A DNA stretch of 64,000 bases from Halomonas faecis (GTDB lineage: Bacteria; Pseudomonadota; Gammaproteobacteria; Pseudomonadales; Halomonadaceae), in NCBI RefSeq assembly GCF_010993975.1, contig NZ_JAACZO010000006.1, positions 1 to 64,000 of the forward strand, given 5' to 3'. Position numbers and translations under genes: made by a program. A model generated the notes under the pieces. The model was given only the letters and a program-made list of their open reading frames with translations, ran no database searches and was not told the DNA's origin. Shown in pieces: positions 30,147-41,090 of the stretch (its first letter is position 1; each line of letters starts with the position of its first letter).

Positions 30147-31610
30147 TTACAAAATGGGCGGTACGCTCTCGAACTTGCTGACGCTGTCGCCATCTTCCGG
30201 TATGCCGTCGAGCTGCAGAAACTGTTGCTGGTTGCGGTCCACGTAGTTGAGGATCTCGTAGTAGCGACGGATGTTGCGCACGTAGATCACCGGCTCGCCG
30301 CCGCGCGCATAGCCGTGCCGGGTCTGGCTGTGCCATTCGCGCTGCTGCAGCAGCGGCAGGGCTTCACGCACGTGGGGCCAACGGTCGGGGTCGCCACCGC
30401 GCATCTCGGCGATTTGGCGAGCGTCGTAGAGATGCCCGAGCCCCACGTTGTAGGCAGCCATGGCCATGAACAGTCGGTCTTCTCCTGTTATCGACTCGGG
30501 CAGGCGGGACTTTAGGGACCGCAGATAGCGGGCGCCGCCATCGATGCTTTGGGCCGGGTCGAGACGATCGTCCACCTCCATTTCGCCCGCCGTGGGCAGG
30601 GTCAGCATCATCAGTCCGCGCACGCCGGTCGGCGAGGTGGCCTCCGGATCCCAGTGCGATTCTTGATAGCCCAGGGCGGCCAGCAGTTTCCAGTCGAAGC
30701 CGGTGTCGCGAGCGGCCTCGCGGAACAGGGCTTCGTAGTCGGGTAGCCGCTCGCGCGCGTGCTGGATGAAGGTGCGTGCGCCAACGTACTCCAGATAGTC
30801 GTCGTGGCCGAAATGGCGGTTCACCAGCGAGTCCAGGGTGCCCTCGGCGCGCATCTTGCTCAAAAAGCGATTGGCTTCCTGCTGCAGCGCCAGGCCCCCG
30901 CGTGCGGGAAAGGCCCAGGCCATCGAGAGCGGAGAGCCCAGAGTGAAGCCGTCTTCCACGCCGGGGAAGAAGAGGCGGTTGATGCGAAACTGGTGCTCGT
31001 AGACCACGGCGGCGTCCAGATTGCCGCTCTCCACCTGGCTGAGCAGCTCGGCGACCTCCACGTCGTCGGATTCCCACCAGCTCAGGTCGGGGTGCTCGGT
31101 CTGCAGTTCGCGCAGCACCCGGTCGGCGCCGGAGCCGCGAATGGTGCCGATCTCGAGGCCGTCGAGCTCATCGAATCCGGTCACCGGGGGCAGGCCGCGG
31201 CGATAGACCAGCAAGGGCTGCAGGTCGAAGATGGCCTGGCTGAAGATCACCCCTTCGCGATCGAGATCGAGGGGTAGCGCGGCAGCGCCCAGATCGCCCT
31301 CGTTGCGAACCGTTTCGAACACGCTGTCGATATGGTGGCTGGCGTCCAGGTCCAGGCTGACGCCGAGGTGATCGGCGAAGCGTCGCACCAGATCGTATTC
31401 GAAGCCGGTGGGACCGTGGCGGCCCTCGTAGTAGGTGGTGGGGGTGTTGCGGGTGTGCACGCTGAGGAAATCGCGCGCCAGCACCGCCTCCAGCAGCCCA
31501 TCGGAAGGCGGCGCGGGGCGGTATGGAATCAGGCACAGCGCGGCCGACGCCAGCAAAACGATGGCGCGGCGCAGGCGGCCCGGCGTGAAACGGCTCGAGA
31601 ATCCAGGCAT
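30147..31610 (-). CDS. mltF: Membrane-bound lytic murein transglycosylase F
   Basis: About 487 residues. After an N-terminal hydrophobic anchor ([18 protein letters not shown]) comes a solute-binding-protein-like domain (about 45-275; [20 protein letters not shown]) and a lysozyme-like SLT domain (about 285-460) with the catalytic Glu in [11 protein letters not shown], then [11 protein letters not shown] and AAYNVGLGH. MltF cleaves peptidoglycan glycan strands with formation of 1,6-anhydro-MurNAc. No good Shine-Dalgarno supports any start; the ATG at 31610 is chosen because the hydrophobic segment follows it closely. It is divergent from purL, as in many gammaproteobacteria. Confidence 0.92.
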   Translation of the reverse strand: MPGFSSRFTPGRLRRAIVLLASAALCLIPYRPAPPSDGLLEAVLARDFLSVHTRNTPTTYYEGRHGPTGFEYDLVRRFADHLGVSLDLDASHHIDSVFETVRNEGDLGAAALPLDLDREGVIFSQAIFDLQPLLVYRRGLPPVTGFDELDGLEIGTIRGSGADRVLRELQTEHPDLSWWESDDVEVAELLSQVESGNLDAAVVYEHQFRINRLFFPGVEDGFTLGSPLSMAWAFPARGGLALQQEANRFLSKMRAEGTLDSLVNRHFGHDDYLEYVGARTFIQHARERLPDYEALFREAARDTGFDWKLLAALGYQESHWDPEATSPTGVRGLMMLTLPTAGEMEVDDRLDPAQSIDGGARYLRSLKSRLPESITGEDRLFMAMAAYNVGLGHLYDARQIAEMRGGDPDRWPHVREALPLLQQREWHSQTRHGYARGGEPVIYVRNIRRYYEILNYVDRNQQQFLQLDGIPEDGDSVSKFESVPPIL

Positions 31611-31766
31611 GCAGGCGATGTTCGGCGATGAGAGCCTCACCTTAACGGCCCCCGCGGCGGCTGTCATCTGCCGCATTTCGCGTGCCCCTCGCTTTCCAGT
31701 ATCATGTCGCCTCTGTCAGCCGTTCGCGGCGCCCCCTTCCTTCGCTTGCTTCAGAGGCTTCAAGAC

Positions 31767-34700
31767 ATGCTCGAACTTCGAGGCGCGCCCGCCCTTTCCG
31801 CCTTTCGTCACGCCAAGCTATTGGCTGCCCTGCGCGCGCGAGTTCCCGAGGTTGAGTCGCTCCATGCCGAGTACGTGCACTTCGTGGACCACGACGGCGA
31901 GCTGTCGGCCGATGCCCGGCGTCTGCTCGACCAACTGCTCGACTACGGGGCTCACCCGTCACATTCCGCCAGCGAGGCCCGGCCGCGGGAGGGGCAACTG
32001 CTGCTGGTGGTGCCGCGCATCGGCACCCAGTCGCCGTGGTCGTCCAAGGCCACCGACATCGCGCATGGCTGCGGCCTTTCCGCGGTGCGACGCATCGAGC
32101 GCGGCATCGCCTACCGGGTGGCCCTCAAGGCACCGATGTCCGAAGCGGCCTTCACGGCCATTGTCGCCACCCTGCACGACCGCATGACCGAATCGGTGCT
32201 CACCGATGCCAGCGATGCGGCCAAGCTCTTCGCCCACCACCAGCCGGCCCCGCTGGGCCAGGTTAACGTGCTCGAAGGCGGGCGCGAAGCGCTCGAAACG
32301 GCCAACGGCGAGCTGGGCCTGGCGCTGGCCGACGACGAAATCGACTACCTGGTGAGCGCTTTCCGGGAGCTTGGCCGCAACCCCAGCGACGTCGAACTGA
32401 TGATGTTCGCCCAGGCCAACTCCGAACACTGCCGGCACAAGATCTTCAACGCCGACTGGCGCATCGACGGCGAAGCCCAGCCGCATTCGCTGTTCGCGAT
32501 GATCAAGAACACCTACCAGCAGTCGCCCGGCGACATCCTCTCCGCTTACAGCGACAACGCCGCGGTGATCGAAGGCACCGAGGCGCCGCGCTTCTTCCCG
32601 GCACCGCTCACCGGCCGGGAAGGCGAGCGGGCCAGCTACGCCGCCCGGCACGAGCCGATTCCCATCCTGATGAAGGTGGAGACCCACAATCACCCCACCG
32701 CCATCGCCCCGCATCCGGGCGCGGCCACCGGCGCCGGCGGCGAGATCCGCGACGAAGGCGCCACCGGCATCGGCGGCAAGCCCAAGGCGGGGCTGACCGG
32801 CTTCACCGTCTCCAACCTGCGCATTCCCGAGTACGTGCAACCCTGGGAAGCCTTCGACTACGGCAAGCCCGAGCGCATCCAGTCGGCGCTCGAGATCATG
32901 CTCGAAGGCCCCATCGGCGGTGCCGCCTTCAACAACGAGTTCGGCCGCCCCAACCTCGCCGGCTATTTCCGCACCTACGAGCAGGACGCCCTGGGGGCGG
33001 AGGGCATCGAGCGGCGCGGCTACCACAAGCCGATCATGCTCGCCGGCGGCTACGGCAACATCCGCGCGGGGCACGTCCAGAAAGGCGAGATACCCGTCGG
33101 CGGCAAGCTGATCGTGATGGGCGGCCCGGCGATGCTGATCGGTCTCGGCGGCGGCGCGGCCTCCTCCATGGCGTCCGGGGCCTCGAGCGCCGATCTCGAC
33201 TTCGCCTCGGTGCAGCGCGACAACCCCGAACTCGAGCGCCGCGCCCAGGAAGTCATCGACCGCTGCTGGGCGCTGGGCGAGGCCAACCCCATCCGCTTCA
33301 TTCACGACGTCGGCGCCGGCGGGCTCTCCAACGCCCTGCCCGAGCTGGTCAAGGATGGCGGCCGCGGCGGCCGCTTCGAACTGCGCGACGTGCCCAATGC
33401 CGAACCGGGCATGAGCCCGCTGGAGATCTGGTGCAACGAGGCCCAGGAGCGCTACGTGCTGGCGGTAGCGCCGGAAGATCTCGCCACCTTCGAGGCGCTG
33501 TGCGCGCGCGAGCGCTGCCCCTACGCCGTGGTCGGCGAGGCCATCGAGGCCCACCGGCTCAGCGTGCACGACGGGCACTTCGACAGCACGCCGGTGGACC
33601 TGCCGATGAGCGTACTGTTCGGCAAGCCGCCCAAGATGACCCGCGAATTCTCCCGCGAGGAGCGTCTGCTGCCCGGCGTGATGCTCGACAACCTCGATCT
33701 GCGCGAGGCCATGGAGCGGGTGCTGCGCCTGCCCGCCGTGGCCTCCAAGAGCTTTCTGATCACCATCGGCGACCGCTCCATCACCGGCATGGTGGCCCGC
33801 GACCAGATGGTCGGCCCCTGGCAGGTACCGGTGGCCGACGTCGCGGTGACCACGGCCAGCTTCGACACCCACGCCGGCGAAGCCATGGCCATGGGCGAGC
33901 GGCCACCGGTGGCGCTGATCGACCCCGCCGCCAGCGCCCGCCTGGCCGTGGCCGAAGCGATCACCAACCTGGCCGCCGCCCCCATCGCCAAGCTCGGCGA
34001 CATCAAGCTCTCCGCCAACTGGATGAGCGCCGCCGATCACCCCGGCGAGAACCAGGCGCTGTTCGATGCCGTACATGCCGTGGGCATGGAACTCTGCCCC
34101 CGGCTGGGCATCGCCATTCCGGTGGGCAAGGACTCCATGTCCATGCGCACCGCCTGGCAAGCGGAAAACGACAAGGGCGAGAGCGAGGAGAAGAGCGTCA
34201 CCTCGCCGCTCACCCTCGCCGTCACCGGCTTCGCGCCGGTCACCGACGCGCTGAAGACTCTGACCCCGCAGATCAATCTGGAGCAGGACGAATCCGACCT
34301 GCTGCTCATCGACCTGGGCGGCGGCCAGAACCGCCTGGGCGGCTCGGCGCTGGCTCAGGTCTACGGCCAAGTGGGCGATGTCTGCCCCGACCTCGACGAC
34401 CCCGAAGACCTTCAGGCCTTCTTCGCCGTCATCCAGGGGCTCAACGCCGAAGGCAAGCTGCTCGCCTACCACGACCGCAGCGACGGCGGCCTGCTGGTCA
34501 CCCTGCTGGAAATGGCCTTCGCCGCCCACGCCGGTCTCGAGATCAAGCTCGACTGGCTGATCGACGAGCCGGTCGAAGCGGTGGACGCGCTGTTCGCCGA
34601 AGAGCTCGGCGCGGTGATCCAGGTGAACCGCCAGCACACCGAAGCGGTGCTGGCGCAGTTCGCCGCCGCCGGCATCGAAACCTGCGGCGTCATCGCCCGC

Positions 34701-35714
34701 CCGCGCTACGACGACCAGGTGCGCGTCACCCTCTTCGAGGAGCCGCTGCTCGAGACCACGCGGCTGCTCACCCAGCGCACCTGGGCCGAGACCAGCTACC
34801 GCCTGCAGGCGCTGCGCGACAATCCCGACTGCGCCAAGAGCGAATTCGACGGCCTGCTCGACGACCGCGACCCGGGGCTTTCCGCGCAGCCCACCTTCGA
34901 TGTCGACGAGGACATCGCCGCGCCCTATCTCAATCGGACCCGCCCGGCGGTGGCGGTGCTGCGCGAGCAGGGCGTCAACGGCCAGGTGGAAATGGCCTGG
35001 GCTTTCGATCGTGCCGGCTTCGAGGCCATCGACGTGCACATGAGCGACATCCTGGAAGGCCGCGTGACGCTGACCGAATTCCAGGGGCTGGCGGCCTGCG
35101 GCGGCTTCTCCTACGGCGACGTGCTGGGCGCCGGGGGCGGCTGGGCCAAGTCGGTGCTGTTCAACGCGCGTGCCCGCGAGCAGTTCGCCGCCTTCTTCGA
35201 CCGCGACGACAGCTTCGCGCTGGGCGTGTGCAACGGCTGCCAGATGCTCGCCCAGCTCAAGGACCTGATCCCCGGTGCCGAGGCCTGGCCGCGCTTCGTG
35301 CGCAACGAGTCGGAACAGTTCGAGGCCCGGACGGCCATGGTGCAGGTAGAGAAGAGCCCATCGATCCTGCTGGCCGGCATGCAAGGCTCGCGCCTGCCCA
35401 TCGCCGTGGCGCATGGCGAAGGGCGCGCCGAATTCCGCGACAGCGCTCATCTGCGGCGCATGCAGGGCGGCGGCCAGGTGGCCCTGCGCTACGTCGACAA
35501 CCATGGCCAGGTCACCACCCGCTACCCGGCCAACCCCAACGGCTCGCCCTCCGGCATCACCGGCCTGACCACCCCCGACGGCCGGGTCACCATCATGATG
35601 CCGCACCCCGAGCGCGTGGTGCGCGCCGTCACCAACTCCTGGCGCCCGGCCGAGTGGACCACGGACGGCGCCTGGCTGCGCCTGTTCCGCAATGCGCGGG
35701 TGTGGGTCGGCTGA
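31767..35714 (+). CDS. purL: Phosphoribosylformylglycinamidine synthase, large single-chain form
   Basis: 1315 residues, close to E. coli PurL (1295). It converts FGAR, glutamine and ATP to FGAM in purine synthesis. The N-terminal domain, the two ATP-binding halves ([36 protein letters not shown]) and a C-terminal glutaminase with nucleophile Cys in [10 protein letters not shown] and a His-Glu pair near PHPERVVRA are present. The start ATG at 31767 ([15 protein letters not shown]) matches the family; the frame is open further upstream. It is a single gene divergent from mltF and ended by a strong hairpin. Confidence 0.96.
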   Translation: MLELRGAPALSAFRHAKLLAALRARVPEVESLHAEYVHFVDHDGELSADARRLLDQLLDYGAHPSHSASEARPREGQLLLVVPRIGTQSPWSSKATDIAHGCGLSAVRRIERGIAYRVALKAPMSEAAFTAIVATLHDRMTESVLTDASDAAKLFAHHQPAPLGQVNVLEGGREALETANGELGLALADDEIDYLVSAFRELGRNPSDVELMMFAQANSEHCRHKIFNADWRIDGEAQPHSLFAMIKNTYQQSPGDILSAYSDNAAVIEGTEAPRFFPAPLTGREGERASYAARHEPIPILMKVETHNHPTAIAPHPGAATGAGGEIRDEGATGIGGKPKAGLTGFTVSNLRIPEYVQPWEAFDYGKPERIQSALEIMLEGPIGGAAFNNEFGRPNLAGYFRTYEQDALGAEGIERRGYHKPIMLAGGYGNIRAGHVQKGEIPVGGKLIVMGGPAMLIGLGGGAASSMASGASSADLDFASVQRDNPELERRAQEVIDRCWALGEANPIRFIHDVGAGGLSNALPELVKDGGRGGRFELRDVPNAEPGMSPLEIWCNEAQERYVLAVAPEDLATFEALCARERCPYAVVGEAIEAHRLSVHDGHFDSTPVDLPMSVLFGKPPKMTREFSREERLLPGVMLDNLDLREAMERVLRLPAVASKSFLITIGDRSITGMVARDQMVGPWQVPVADVAVTTASFDTHAGEAMAMGERPPVALIDPAASARLAVAEAITNLAAAPIAKLGDIKLSANWMSAADHPGENQALFDAVHAVGMELCPRLGIAIPVGKDSMSMRTAWQAENDKGESEEKSVTSPLTLAVTGFAPVTDALKTLTPQINLEQDESDLLLIDLGGGQNRLGGSALAQVYGQVGDVCPDLDDPEDLQAFFAVIQGLNAEGKLLAYHDRSDGGLLVTLLEMAFAAHAGLEIKLDWLIDEPVEAVDALFAEELGAVIQVNRQHTEAVLAQFAAAGIETCGVIARPRYDDQVRVTLFEEPLLETTRLLTQRTWAETSYRLQALRDNPDCAKSEFDGLLDDRDPGLSAQPTFDVDEDIAAPYLNRTRPAVAVLREQGVNGQVEMAWAFDRAGFEAIDVHMSDILEGRVTLTEFQGLAACGGFSYGDVLGAGGGWAKSVLFNARAREQFAAFFDRDDSFALGVCNGCQMLAQLKDLIPGAEAWPRFVRNESEQFEARTAMVQVEKSPSILLAGMQGSRLPIAVAHGEGRAEFRDSAHLRRMQGGGQVALRYVDNHGQVTTRYPANPNGSPSGITGLTTPDGRVTIMMPHPERVVRAVTNSWRPAEWTTDGAWLRLFRNARVWVG

Positions 35715-35744
35715 GCTTGGCTGGCGTCACTGGTGGCAGGCATT

Positions 35745-35792
35745 CTGCCGGGCCCGTCACGGGCAGCGCTGTGCTGCCCGTGGCGCCGGCAG
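35745..35792. terminator. Nested hairpin after purL
   Basis: An outer stem CTGCCGG / CCGGCAG (35745-35751 with 35786-35792) encloses an inner stem CACGGGCAG / CTGCCCGTG (35758-35766 with 35774-35782). It lies between convergent genes and may stop both transcripts, although no T run follows. Confidence 0.55.
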
Positions 35793-35809
35793 GTCGCCCG
35801 CTCGACCGT

Positions 35810-36325
35810 TCAGCCGACCGAAGCGCGATAGCGCAGGTCGTCGCTGGAACTCAGGTATTCCTGTAGTACGTCGCACTCGACGCGTTTCTGCTTGATGATG
35901 GCCGTCAGGGTCGGATGGAAAGCCGGAACGGCGCTGGCCATCTGCAGGTGTTCATAGAAGCGCCGCGAATAGTCGGCATCGGCCACTGCCTGATGCAGCG
36001 TGTCGATGGCCATGCCGTAGTGGCTGATGAAGCCGAAGGGAGAAGCGGCGTGGCGCGTCTCGACCGCCGGCCGTCGGTCGTTGCCGTCGAATGGCGTGGC
36101 TTCGGTTTCCTGCTGGCGTGCCGCATGGCGAAGCGTGTCCAGGCGCTTCTCGCATTCGATGCCCAGCGAGGCCATCAAGCGGCTGATGGCGGTATTGAAA
36201 GTGAGAAAGCCGAAGGCGAGTCGGCGGTAGCGCGCCAGCTCGCCGCCTTCATGGGCTTTGGCGAGGGCCAGCAGTTCATCGCATTGAAAGACCAGCCGGG
36301 CAGCTGTGGCAGATGGAGTCGGCAT
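35810..36325 (-). CDS. Hypothetical all-helical protein
   Basis: 171 residues, no signal or membrane segment. It appears to be made of four or five long helices, with repeated Glu/His/Tyr-containing stretches such as ALAKAHEGGELARYRRLAFG, GIECEKRLDTLRHAA and SRRFYEHLQMAS. The look is ferritin- or rubrerythrin-like, but I cannot place the metal ligands with confidence and treat it as unknown. The ATG at 36325 follows AGGAGG. It stands alone, convergent with purL. Confidence 0.6.
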   Translation of the reverse strand: MPTPSATAARLVFQCDELLALAKAHEGGELARYRRLAFGFLTFNTAISRLMASLGIECEKRLDTLRHAARQQETEATPFDGNDRRPAVETRHAASPFGFISHYGMAIDTLHQAVADADYSRRFYEHLQMASAVPAFHPTLTAIIKQKRVECDVLQEYLSSSDDLRYRASVG

Positions 36326-36721
36326 GGTGGCCTCCTGTCGAGTCGGAATTCGGTGTCGTCCCCCGCGGTAGAGGCGAATATTGACCCTTAGCGATGGCAA
36401 TTTCATGACGTCGGTCAATTCGAAACGGCGTTTATCGGTTTGTACCAGACGATTGGTTGCCGGCGTATGAGACGGCTCGTGCGCGCCGAGGGATCATCGA
36501 CAGACCGACGCGTAGCAGGCCTAAGTTAGTGTTAGGTAATGCCTGTAGCCAAGGTCGACATCCATCAATGTGGATAATTGACTGACCGGCTGTGGAACAG
36601 AAGGGGGCAGCCCCAGTTGGTACCAAGATGTCACCAGTGATCTGTGCGACAGTTGAGATTTGGAGCCGTTGCGGGATTTCGTGCGGTCAACCAAGCGAGG
36701 GGGTTACGACAGGGGAGAGTC
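36326..36721. other. Intergenic stretch without a recognisable gene
   Basis: About 395 bases between a leftward hypothetical gene and the rightward DUF4160 gene. Short open frames have no plausible start signals. Base composition is lower in GC than the surrounding housekeeping genes. I see no repeats, tRNA or clear promoter. Confidence 0.45.
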
Positions 36722-36964
36722 ATGCCAACCGTTCTGCGTCTGGATGGGTACAAATTTTTCTTCTACTCGGATGAGGGCGACCCGCGTGAACCACCACATA
36801 TACACGTTTTCAAAGCGGGGGCAGAGGCCAAGTTTTGGCTCGTGCCGGAGGTGCAGCTGGCCCGCAACGATGGTTTCGATGCCAAATCGCTGCGTAAAAT
36901 CACTACACTGGTCGTGAAACATCGCAAGACACTGGAGGAAGCCTGGTATGACTACTTCGCCTAA
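36722..36964 (+). CDS. DUF4160 protein, putative toxin-antitoxin partner
   Basis: 80 residues. The DUF4160 signature is clear: MPTVLRLDGYKFFFYSDEG at the start, EPPHIHVFK in the centre and the helix LARNDGFDAKSLRKITTLVV near the end. The ATG at 36722 follows AGGGGAG. Its 3' end overlaps the next gene, a DUF2442 protein, by 17 bases. The two families occur as a conserved pair proposed to be a toxin-antitoxin-type module; activity is not established. Confidence 0.87.
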   Translation: MPTVLRLDGYKFFFYSDEGDPREPPHIHVFKAGAEAKFWLVPEVQLARNDGFDAKSLRKITTLVVKHRKTLEEAWYDYFA

Positions 36965-37196
36965 GCGCGTGACGTTCGATGCAGACAGCTTCTGGGTCGA
37001 ACTGAGCGATGGCCGTATCATTGGGGTGCCGCTCGCGTGGTATCCACGTTTGTTGAATGCTACGCCGGAGCAGCTGCGCGATCATGAGCTCAGCCCTAGA
37101 GGGATTCATTGGGATGAGATCGACGAAGACGTGTCTGTCGAGGGTATCTTGGCGGGGCGTGGTGATATGACTCGCCATCGACAAGCCGTGGCGTAG
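36948..37196 (+). CDS. DUF2442 protein, partner of DUF4160
   Basis: 82 residues with the DUF2442 pattern: a short strand region VTFDADSFWVELSDGR, then IGVPLAWYPRLLNATPEQ and the end block IHWDEIDEDVSVEGILAG. These features are typical of the small protein encoded with DUF4160. It overlaps the upstream gene by 17 bases and is probably translated by coupling. Which of the two acts as toxin, if either, is not known. Confidence 0.87.
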   Translation: MTTSPKRVTFDADSFWVELSDGRIIGVPLAWYPRLLNATPEQLRDHELSPRGIHWDEIDEDVSVEGILAGRGDMTRHRQAVA

Positions 37197-37301
37197 CAGG
37201 CATCGAGCCGGGGTGGCTGGCTCGTGAGTCGGCGCTGTCTACCTTGCCGCCATCTTGCTAAACTGGCGCGTTGATCCTGCGTACCCGGAGAGGTCAGCCG
37301 C

Positions 37302-38225
37302 GTGAGCGCCACCCCCGATACCGCCAGCCCCGAGCATTCCACCGCAGCGACCCAGCAGGTCGAGGCGCTGGGGCGGCTGTTCGACGAGCCGATCACCCAG
37401 CTGCCCGACGATCTCTACATCCCGCCGGAAGCGCTCAAGGTGTTCCTCGAGGCGTTCGAGGGCCCGCTGGATCTGCTGCTCTACCTGATCCGCCGCCAGA
37501 ACCTGGACATCCTGGCCATCGACGTGGCCGCCATCACCCACCAGTACATCGAGTACGTGGAGCTGATGAAGGCGATGGAGATCGAACTGGCCGGCGAGTA
37601 TCTGCTGATGGCCGCGATGCTCGCCGAGATCAAGTCGCGCACCCTGCTGCCGCGGCCGCCCAAGGAGGGTGGCGACGACGAAGAAGACGACCCCCGCGCC
37701 GAGCTGATCCGCCGTCTCCAGGAGTACGAACAGCTGAAGAGCGCCGCCGAGGCGCTGGCCGAGCTGCCGCGCCTGGGCCGCGACTGGTTTCCGGCCCGCC
37801 CGGGCTTGCCGCCGCTGGAAGCGCGGGTCATCCACCCCGAGGTGGAGCTCGACGAGCTGCTCGGCGCACTGGCCGGCATTCTCAAGCGTGCCGAGCTCAA
37901 CCAGGTGCACCATATCGCCCGCGAGGCGCTCTCCACCCGCGAGCGCATGCTGGGCATCATGGAGCGGCTCTCGCGGGAGCGTTTCACCCCCTTCGAGGCG
38001 CTGTTCACTCTGGAAGAGGGGCGTGCCGGGGTCATCGTCACCTTCATGGCGATTCTCGAGCTGGCCAAGGAAGCGATGATCGAAATCGTGCAGAATGCCC
38101 CGCTCTCGCCGATCCACGTTCGCGCGCGGCTGGATGAGCAGGAACCGCTGGAAGCGGTGGAAACGGAAGAGGGCGAAGCCGGCGAAAGCCCCTTCGCGGA
38201 AGACGAGGGAGAGGCGCCGGCATGA
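37302..38225 (+). CDS. scpA: Segregation and condensation protein A
   Basis: 307 residues, the kleisin subunit of the SMC-ScpAB condensin. The conserved region FEGPLDLLLYLIRRQNLDIL lies at residues 52-71 and the C-terminal winged helix near RERFTPFEALFTLEEGRAGV. A GTG start at 37302 follows CGGAGAGG by eight bases. The first 40 residues and the acidic tail are extra to the core. It overlaps scpB by four bases (ATGA). The smc gene is not in the window; gammaproteobacteria with ScpAB may use them with SMC or MksB-type proteins. Confidence 0.93.
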   Translation: MSATPDTASPEHSTAATQQVEALGRLFDEPITQLPDDLYIPPEALKVFLEAFEGPLDLLLYLIRRQNLDILAIDVAAITHQYIEYVELMKAMEIELAGEYLLMAAMLAEIKSRTLLPRPPKEGGDDEEDDPRAELIRRLQEYEQLKSAAEALAELPRLGRDWFPARPGLPPLEARVIHPEVELDELLGALAGILKRAELNQVHHIAREALSTRERMLGIMERLSRERFTPFEALFTLEEGRAGVIVTFMAILELAKEAMIEIVQNAPLSPIHVRARLDEQEPLEAVETEEGEAGESPFAEDEGEAPA

Positions 38226-39094
38226 CGGCCATGGAATATCCCGAAGCGCTGGACGAGATCGTCGAGGCGGCCCTGCTCGCCGCCGGCGAACCGCTCGGCC
38301 TCGACCGGCTCGAGACGCTGTTCGACGATCACGAGCGCCCGCCGCGCAGCGCCCTGCGCGAGGCCCTGTCGCGGCTCGCCACGCGCCACCAGCGCGGCGC
38401 CATGGAGCTGCTGGAAACGGCCTCGGGCTACCAGCTGCGCATTCGGCCGCGGCTCTCCGCCTGGGTGTCGCGGCTGTGGGAAGAGCGCCCCCAGCGCTAC
38501 TCCCGCGCGCTGCTCGAGACCCTGGCGCTGATCGCCTATCGGCAGCCGGTCACCCGTGCCGACATCGAAGACGTGCGCGGCGTGTCGGTGAGCAGCTCGA
38601 TCATGCGCACCCTGGCCGAGCGCGGCTGGATTCGCGTGGTCGGCCATCGCGACGTGCCCGGGCGCCCCGCGGTCTACGCCACCACGCGGGCCTTCCTCGA
38701 CGACTTCGGCCTCAAGACCCTCGACGAACTGCCGCCGATGCACGAACTCAAGGGCCTCGACGACACCGACTACGAACGCGAAGAGGCACCGCCGCCGCCG
38801 CAGAGCGAACTGCTGGCCCAGGCCGACGAATCGCCGGAAGAGGCCGCGGAGACAGAGGCCGCCGGCGTGGCGCCGCAACATGACGAAACCCCGGAGGCGG
38901 CGGTCGATGCCGACGCCCCCACCGCAGCGGCCGACTCGGCCGATGCGGAACACGCCGAGACGGCGTCCGAACGGCCGAGACTCAGCTTCGCCGATCTCGA
39001 AGCGCGTCTGGCCGAACGTGCCCGCTCCAGCGTCGACGAAGACGGCGGAGCGGGGGCGGAATCCACCCCCGATGAGACACCCGACGACTCATGA
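38222..39094 (+). CDS. scpB: Segregation and condensation protein B
   Basis: 290 residues. Two winged-helix units fill residues 1-180 ([77 protein letters not shown]). The C-terminal 100 residues are acidic, Ala/Glu-rich and probably disordered, longer than in many ScpB proteins. It binds ScpA within the condensin complex. It overlaps both neighbours by four bases, so scpA-scpB-rluB form a coupled operon. Confidence 0.94.
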   Translation: MTAMEYPEALDEIVEAALLAAGEPLGLDRLETLFDDHERPPRSALREALSRLATRHQRGAMELLETASGYQLRIRPRLSAWVSRLWEERPQRYSRALLETLALIAYRQPVTRADIEDVRGVSVSSSIMRTLAERGWIRVVGHRDVPGRPAVYATTRAFLDDFGLKTLDELPPMHELKGLDDTDYEREEAPPPPQSELLAQADESPEEAAETEAAGVAPQHDETPEAAVDADAPTAAADSADAEHAETASERPRLSFADLEARLAERARSSVDEDGGAGAESTPDETPDDS

Positions 39095-39948
39095 GCACCA
39101 CCACGGAAAAACTGCAGAAGGTTCTGGCCCGCGCCGGGCTGGGTTCGCGGCGCGAAATGGAAGCCGCCATCGCCGACGGCCGCGTCAAGGTCAACGGCAA
39201 GGTGGCCACCCTCGGCGACCGCATCGCCATGCACGACAAGGTCGCCCTCGACGAGCGCCCCGTGACCCTGCGCGGCGCCGAAGAGACGCCGCGCCGCGTG
39301 ATCATGTACAACAAGCCCGAAGGCGAGCTGTGCACGCGCAAGGATCCGGAAGGGCGGCGCACCGTCTTCGACCGCCTGCCGCGCCTCAAGGGCGAGCGCT
39401 GGATCGCCATCGGCCGGCTCGACATCAACACCAGCGGCCTGCTGCTGTTCACCACCGACGGCGAGCTGGCCAACCGGCTGATGCACCCCTCCACCCAGGT
39501 CGAGCGCGAGTATGCCGTGCGCGTCATGGGCGAGGTCACCAAGGAGCAGGTAGTCGCCATGGTCGAGGGCGTCATGCTCGAGGACGGCCCGGCGCGCTTT
39601 ACCGACGTTCAGGAATTCGGCGGCGAAGGCATCAACACCTGGTTCCACGTGGTCATCACCGAAGGGCGCAACCGCGAAGTGCGCCGCCTGTGGGAATCCC
39701 AGGGGTTGACGGTCAGCCGCCTCAAGCGGGTTCGCTACGGCAACGTCTTCCTCGACAAGCGCGCCAAGGCGGGCGAGTGGGTCGAGCTCTCCCAAGAGGA
39801 AGTCGACGACCTGGCGGCCGCCGCCGACCTGCCATCGCGCAAGGTGCCGGAACTCACGCCGGACGAGAAGAACCGCTGGAGCCGCGACAAGCACAAACGC
39901 AAGCCGGTACAAGCGATGCGCCAGCCCAAGGGTCGGAAAAGCCGCTGA
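39091..39948 (+). CDS. rluB: 23S rRNA pseudouridine-2605 synthase
   Basis: 285 residues. An S4 RNA-binding domain (about 5-65; [20 protein letters not shown]) precedes the RsuA-type catalytic domain, whose active Asp is in [39 protein letters not shown] supports the RluB/RluE group. The basic tail rich in Lys/Arg is typical of RluB. It is the third gene of the scpAB operon, the same order found in many gammaproteobacteria. RluF is a less likely alternative given this context. Confidence 0.93.
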   Translation: MSTTTEKLQKVLARAGLGSRREMEAAIADGRVKVNGKVATLGDRIAMHDKVALDERPVTLRGAEETPRRVIMYNKPEGELCTRKDPEGRRTVFDRLPRLKGERWIAIGRLDINTSGLLLFTTDGELANRLMHPSTQVEREYAVRVMGEVTKEQVVAMVEGVMLEDGPARFTDVQEFGGEGINTWFHVVITEGRNREVRRLWESQGLTVSRLKRVRYGNVFLDKRAKAGEWVELSQEEVDDLAAAADLPSRKVPELTPDEKNRWSRDKHKRKPVQAMRQPKGRKSR

Positions 39949-39975
39949 GGGCTTCGACCAAGGGTAAAAAAGCGC

Positions 39976-40004
39976 TTGCCTTCACGGGGGCGGATCAGTA
40001 CTAT
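39976..40004 (+). promoter_or_regulatory. Promoter of the tRNA-Lys pair
   Basis: TTGCCT (39976-39981) and TACTAT (39999-40004) are separated by 17 bases, followed by a GC-rich stretch before the first tRNA at 40021. This is the layout of a stringently controlled stable-RNA promoter. Confidence 0.6.
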
Positions 40005-40020
40005 CTGCACCCGTTCGGAC

Positions 40021-40096
40021 GGGTCGTTAGCTCAGTTGGTAGAGCAGTTGGCTTTTAACCAATTGGTCGTAGGTTCGAATCCTACACGACCCACCA
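40021..40096 (+). tRNA. tRNA-Lys (anticodon TTT), copy 1
   Basis: A 76-base cloverleaf with acceptor GGGTCGT / ACGACCC, D arm GCTCAGTTGGTAGAGC, anticodon loop CTTTTAA giving TTT, T arm GTAGGTTCGAATCCTAC, discriminator A and encoded CCA. It follows a good promoter and is cotranscribed with an identical second copy. Confidence 0.97.
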
Positions 40097-40131
40097 TCCG
40101 AACCTGAGACATGGCCACCGTGCCGTGTTGC

Positions 40132-40207
40132 GGGTCGTTAGCTCAGTTGGTAGAGCAGTTGGCTTTTAACCAATTGGTCGTAGGTTCGAATCCTACACGA
40201 CCCACCA
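40132..40207 (+). tRNA. tRNA-Lys (anticodon TTT), copy 2
   Basis: Identical over all 76 bases to the copy at 40021-40096, 35 bases downstream. It is followed by a strong intrinsic terminator. Confidence 0.97.
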
Positions 40208-40242
40208 GTCATCGGCTCGGGCCCTCGAGGGTCTGAACCAGA

Positions 40243-40277
40243 GCAAGAAAGCGCCTTCGGGCGCTTTCTTGCTTTCC
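40243..40277 (+). terminator. Intrinsic terminator of the tRNA-Lys operon
   Basis: GCAAGAAAGCGCC pairs perfectly with GGCGCTTTCTTGC around a TTCG tetraloop, followed by TTTCC. A 13-base stem with a stable tetraloop. Confidence 0.85.
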
Positions 40278-40385
40278 GCACCCCCTCATCACTACCCAGG
40301 GGCCAGCTCGAGCACGCTCCGACACTGTTATCGCTGGTTGGCTCTGCGCTACACTGTCGCTAAACCCATGCTCGGAGTGCGAGCC

Positions 40386-40586
40386 ATGACCACCCCGCTG
40401 GACCCGATCGTTTCGGAATTCGAAACTCAAGAGCAGGCAGACGAATATGATCGCTGGTTTCACGCCAAGGTCGAGGCAAGCCTTTCCAACCCTGGGCCGG
40501 GCGTGCCGCATGATGAGGTGATGGCGCGCATGGATGCGATCATTGCCAAGGCTGAGCGCCGCCACCGCGAGCGGGCTCGATGCTGA
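40386..40586 (+). CDS. Small antitoxin-like protein paired with ParE
   Basis: 66 residues, hydrophilic and helical (FETQEQADEYDRWFHAKVEA, then DEVMARMDAIIAKAERRHRE). It resembles the short stability-determinant/RHH-type antitoxins encoded before ParE toxins. The ATG at 40386 follows GGAG, and the gene overlaps the toxin start by seven bases. No independent DNA-binding motif can be assigned with certainty, so the antitoxin call depends mainly on the partner. Confidence 0.72.
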   Translation: MTTPLDPIVSEFETQEQADEYDRWFHAKVEASLSNPGPGVPHDEVMARMDAIIAKAERRHRERARC

Positions 40587-40864
40587 CGATTGTCTGGCTG
40601 GATGAGGCGATTGCCGATCTGGCAGATATCGTGAGCTTCATTGCCGATGAGAATCCCGCGGCTGCCCGCAACCTGAAAGCTCGCTTGGAATCTGCGCCCC
40701 TGGCGTTGGTCGAGCATCCGTACCTGTATCAAGTTGGCAGGGTTTCCGGTACGCGAGAACTCGTGGCACATCCCAATTACGTGATCGTCTATCGGGTTGC
40801 AGCGACCAGGATCGAAATCGTCAACGTGGTCCATACCCGTCGTCAGTACCCTTCACGCTCATAA
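40580..40864 (+). CDS. ParE/RelE-superfamily toxin
   Basis: 94 residues with the ParE fold pattern: WLDEAIADLADIVSFIADEN in the two N-terminal helices, ALVEHPYLYQVGRVSGTREL in the strands and HPNYVIVYRVAATRIEIVNV with HTRRQYP at the end. ParE toxins inhibit DNA gyrase; RelE relatives cut mRNA on the ribosome, and the conserved C-terminal HTRRQYP favours ParE. It overlaps the antitoxin-like gene by seven bases. It sits just downstream of tRNA-Lys, a common landing place for acquired genes. Confidence 0.87.
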   Translation: MLTIVWLDEAIADLADIVSFIADENPAAARNLKARLESAPLALVEHPYLYQVGRVSGTRELVAHPNYVIVYRVAATRIEIVNVVHTRRQYPSRS

Positions 40865-41090
40865 GTCGACTCGCCGATTGCACAATTGGCTTGAAAGCCC
40901 CGGCGAACGCCGCCATCATTGAAGCGATGCCCTTGGGCCGGATGGAGTGGTGCCGGTCGAGAAGGGCGCGGGCCGGCCAACGCGACAGACGCAGCGGCCA
41001 GCCTCAGGCGCATCGCCCGCGCGGAGCGCGCGAACGCGATGTTCCCGGTACACGCAGGGGGATTCCCTGCCGGTCACAGTGGTAGACACG

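Noticed and set aside
31959..35606. A 1215-codon open frame on the minus strand opposite purL
   Set aside because: It is a by-product of GC-rich codon use in purL; its predicted protein has a biased Gly/Ala/His/Gln composition with no recognisable domain, while purL on the plus strand matches the family along its full length.
36432..36626. 64-codon minus-strand open frame in the gap before DUF4160
   Set aside because: No start signal and no recognisable features; the region is reported as empty instead.
40021..40207. Tandem 76-base repeat as a mobile-element duplication
   Set aside because: Both copies fold as complete tRNA-Lys genes with CCA; this is ordinary tRNA gene duplication.
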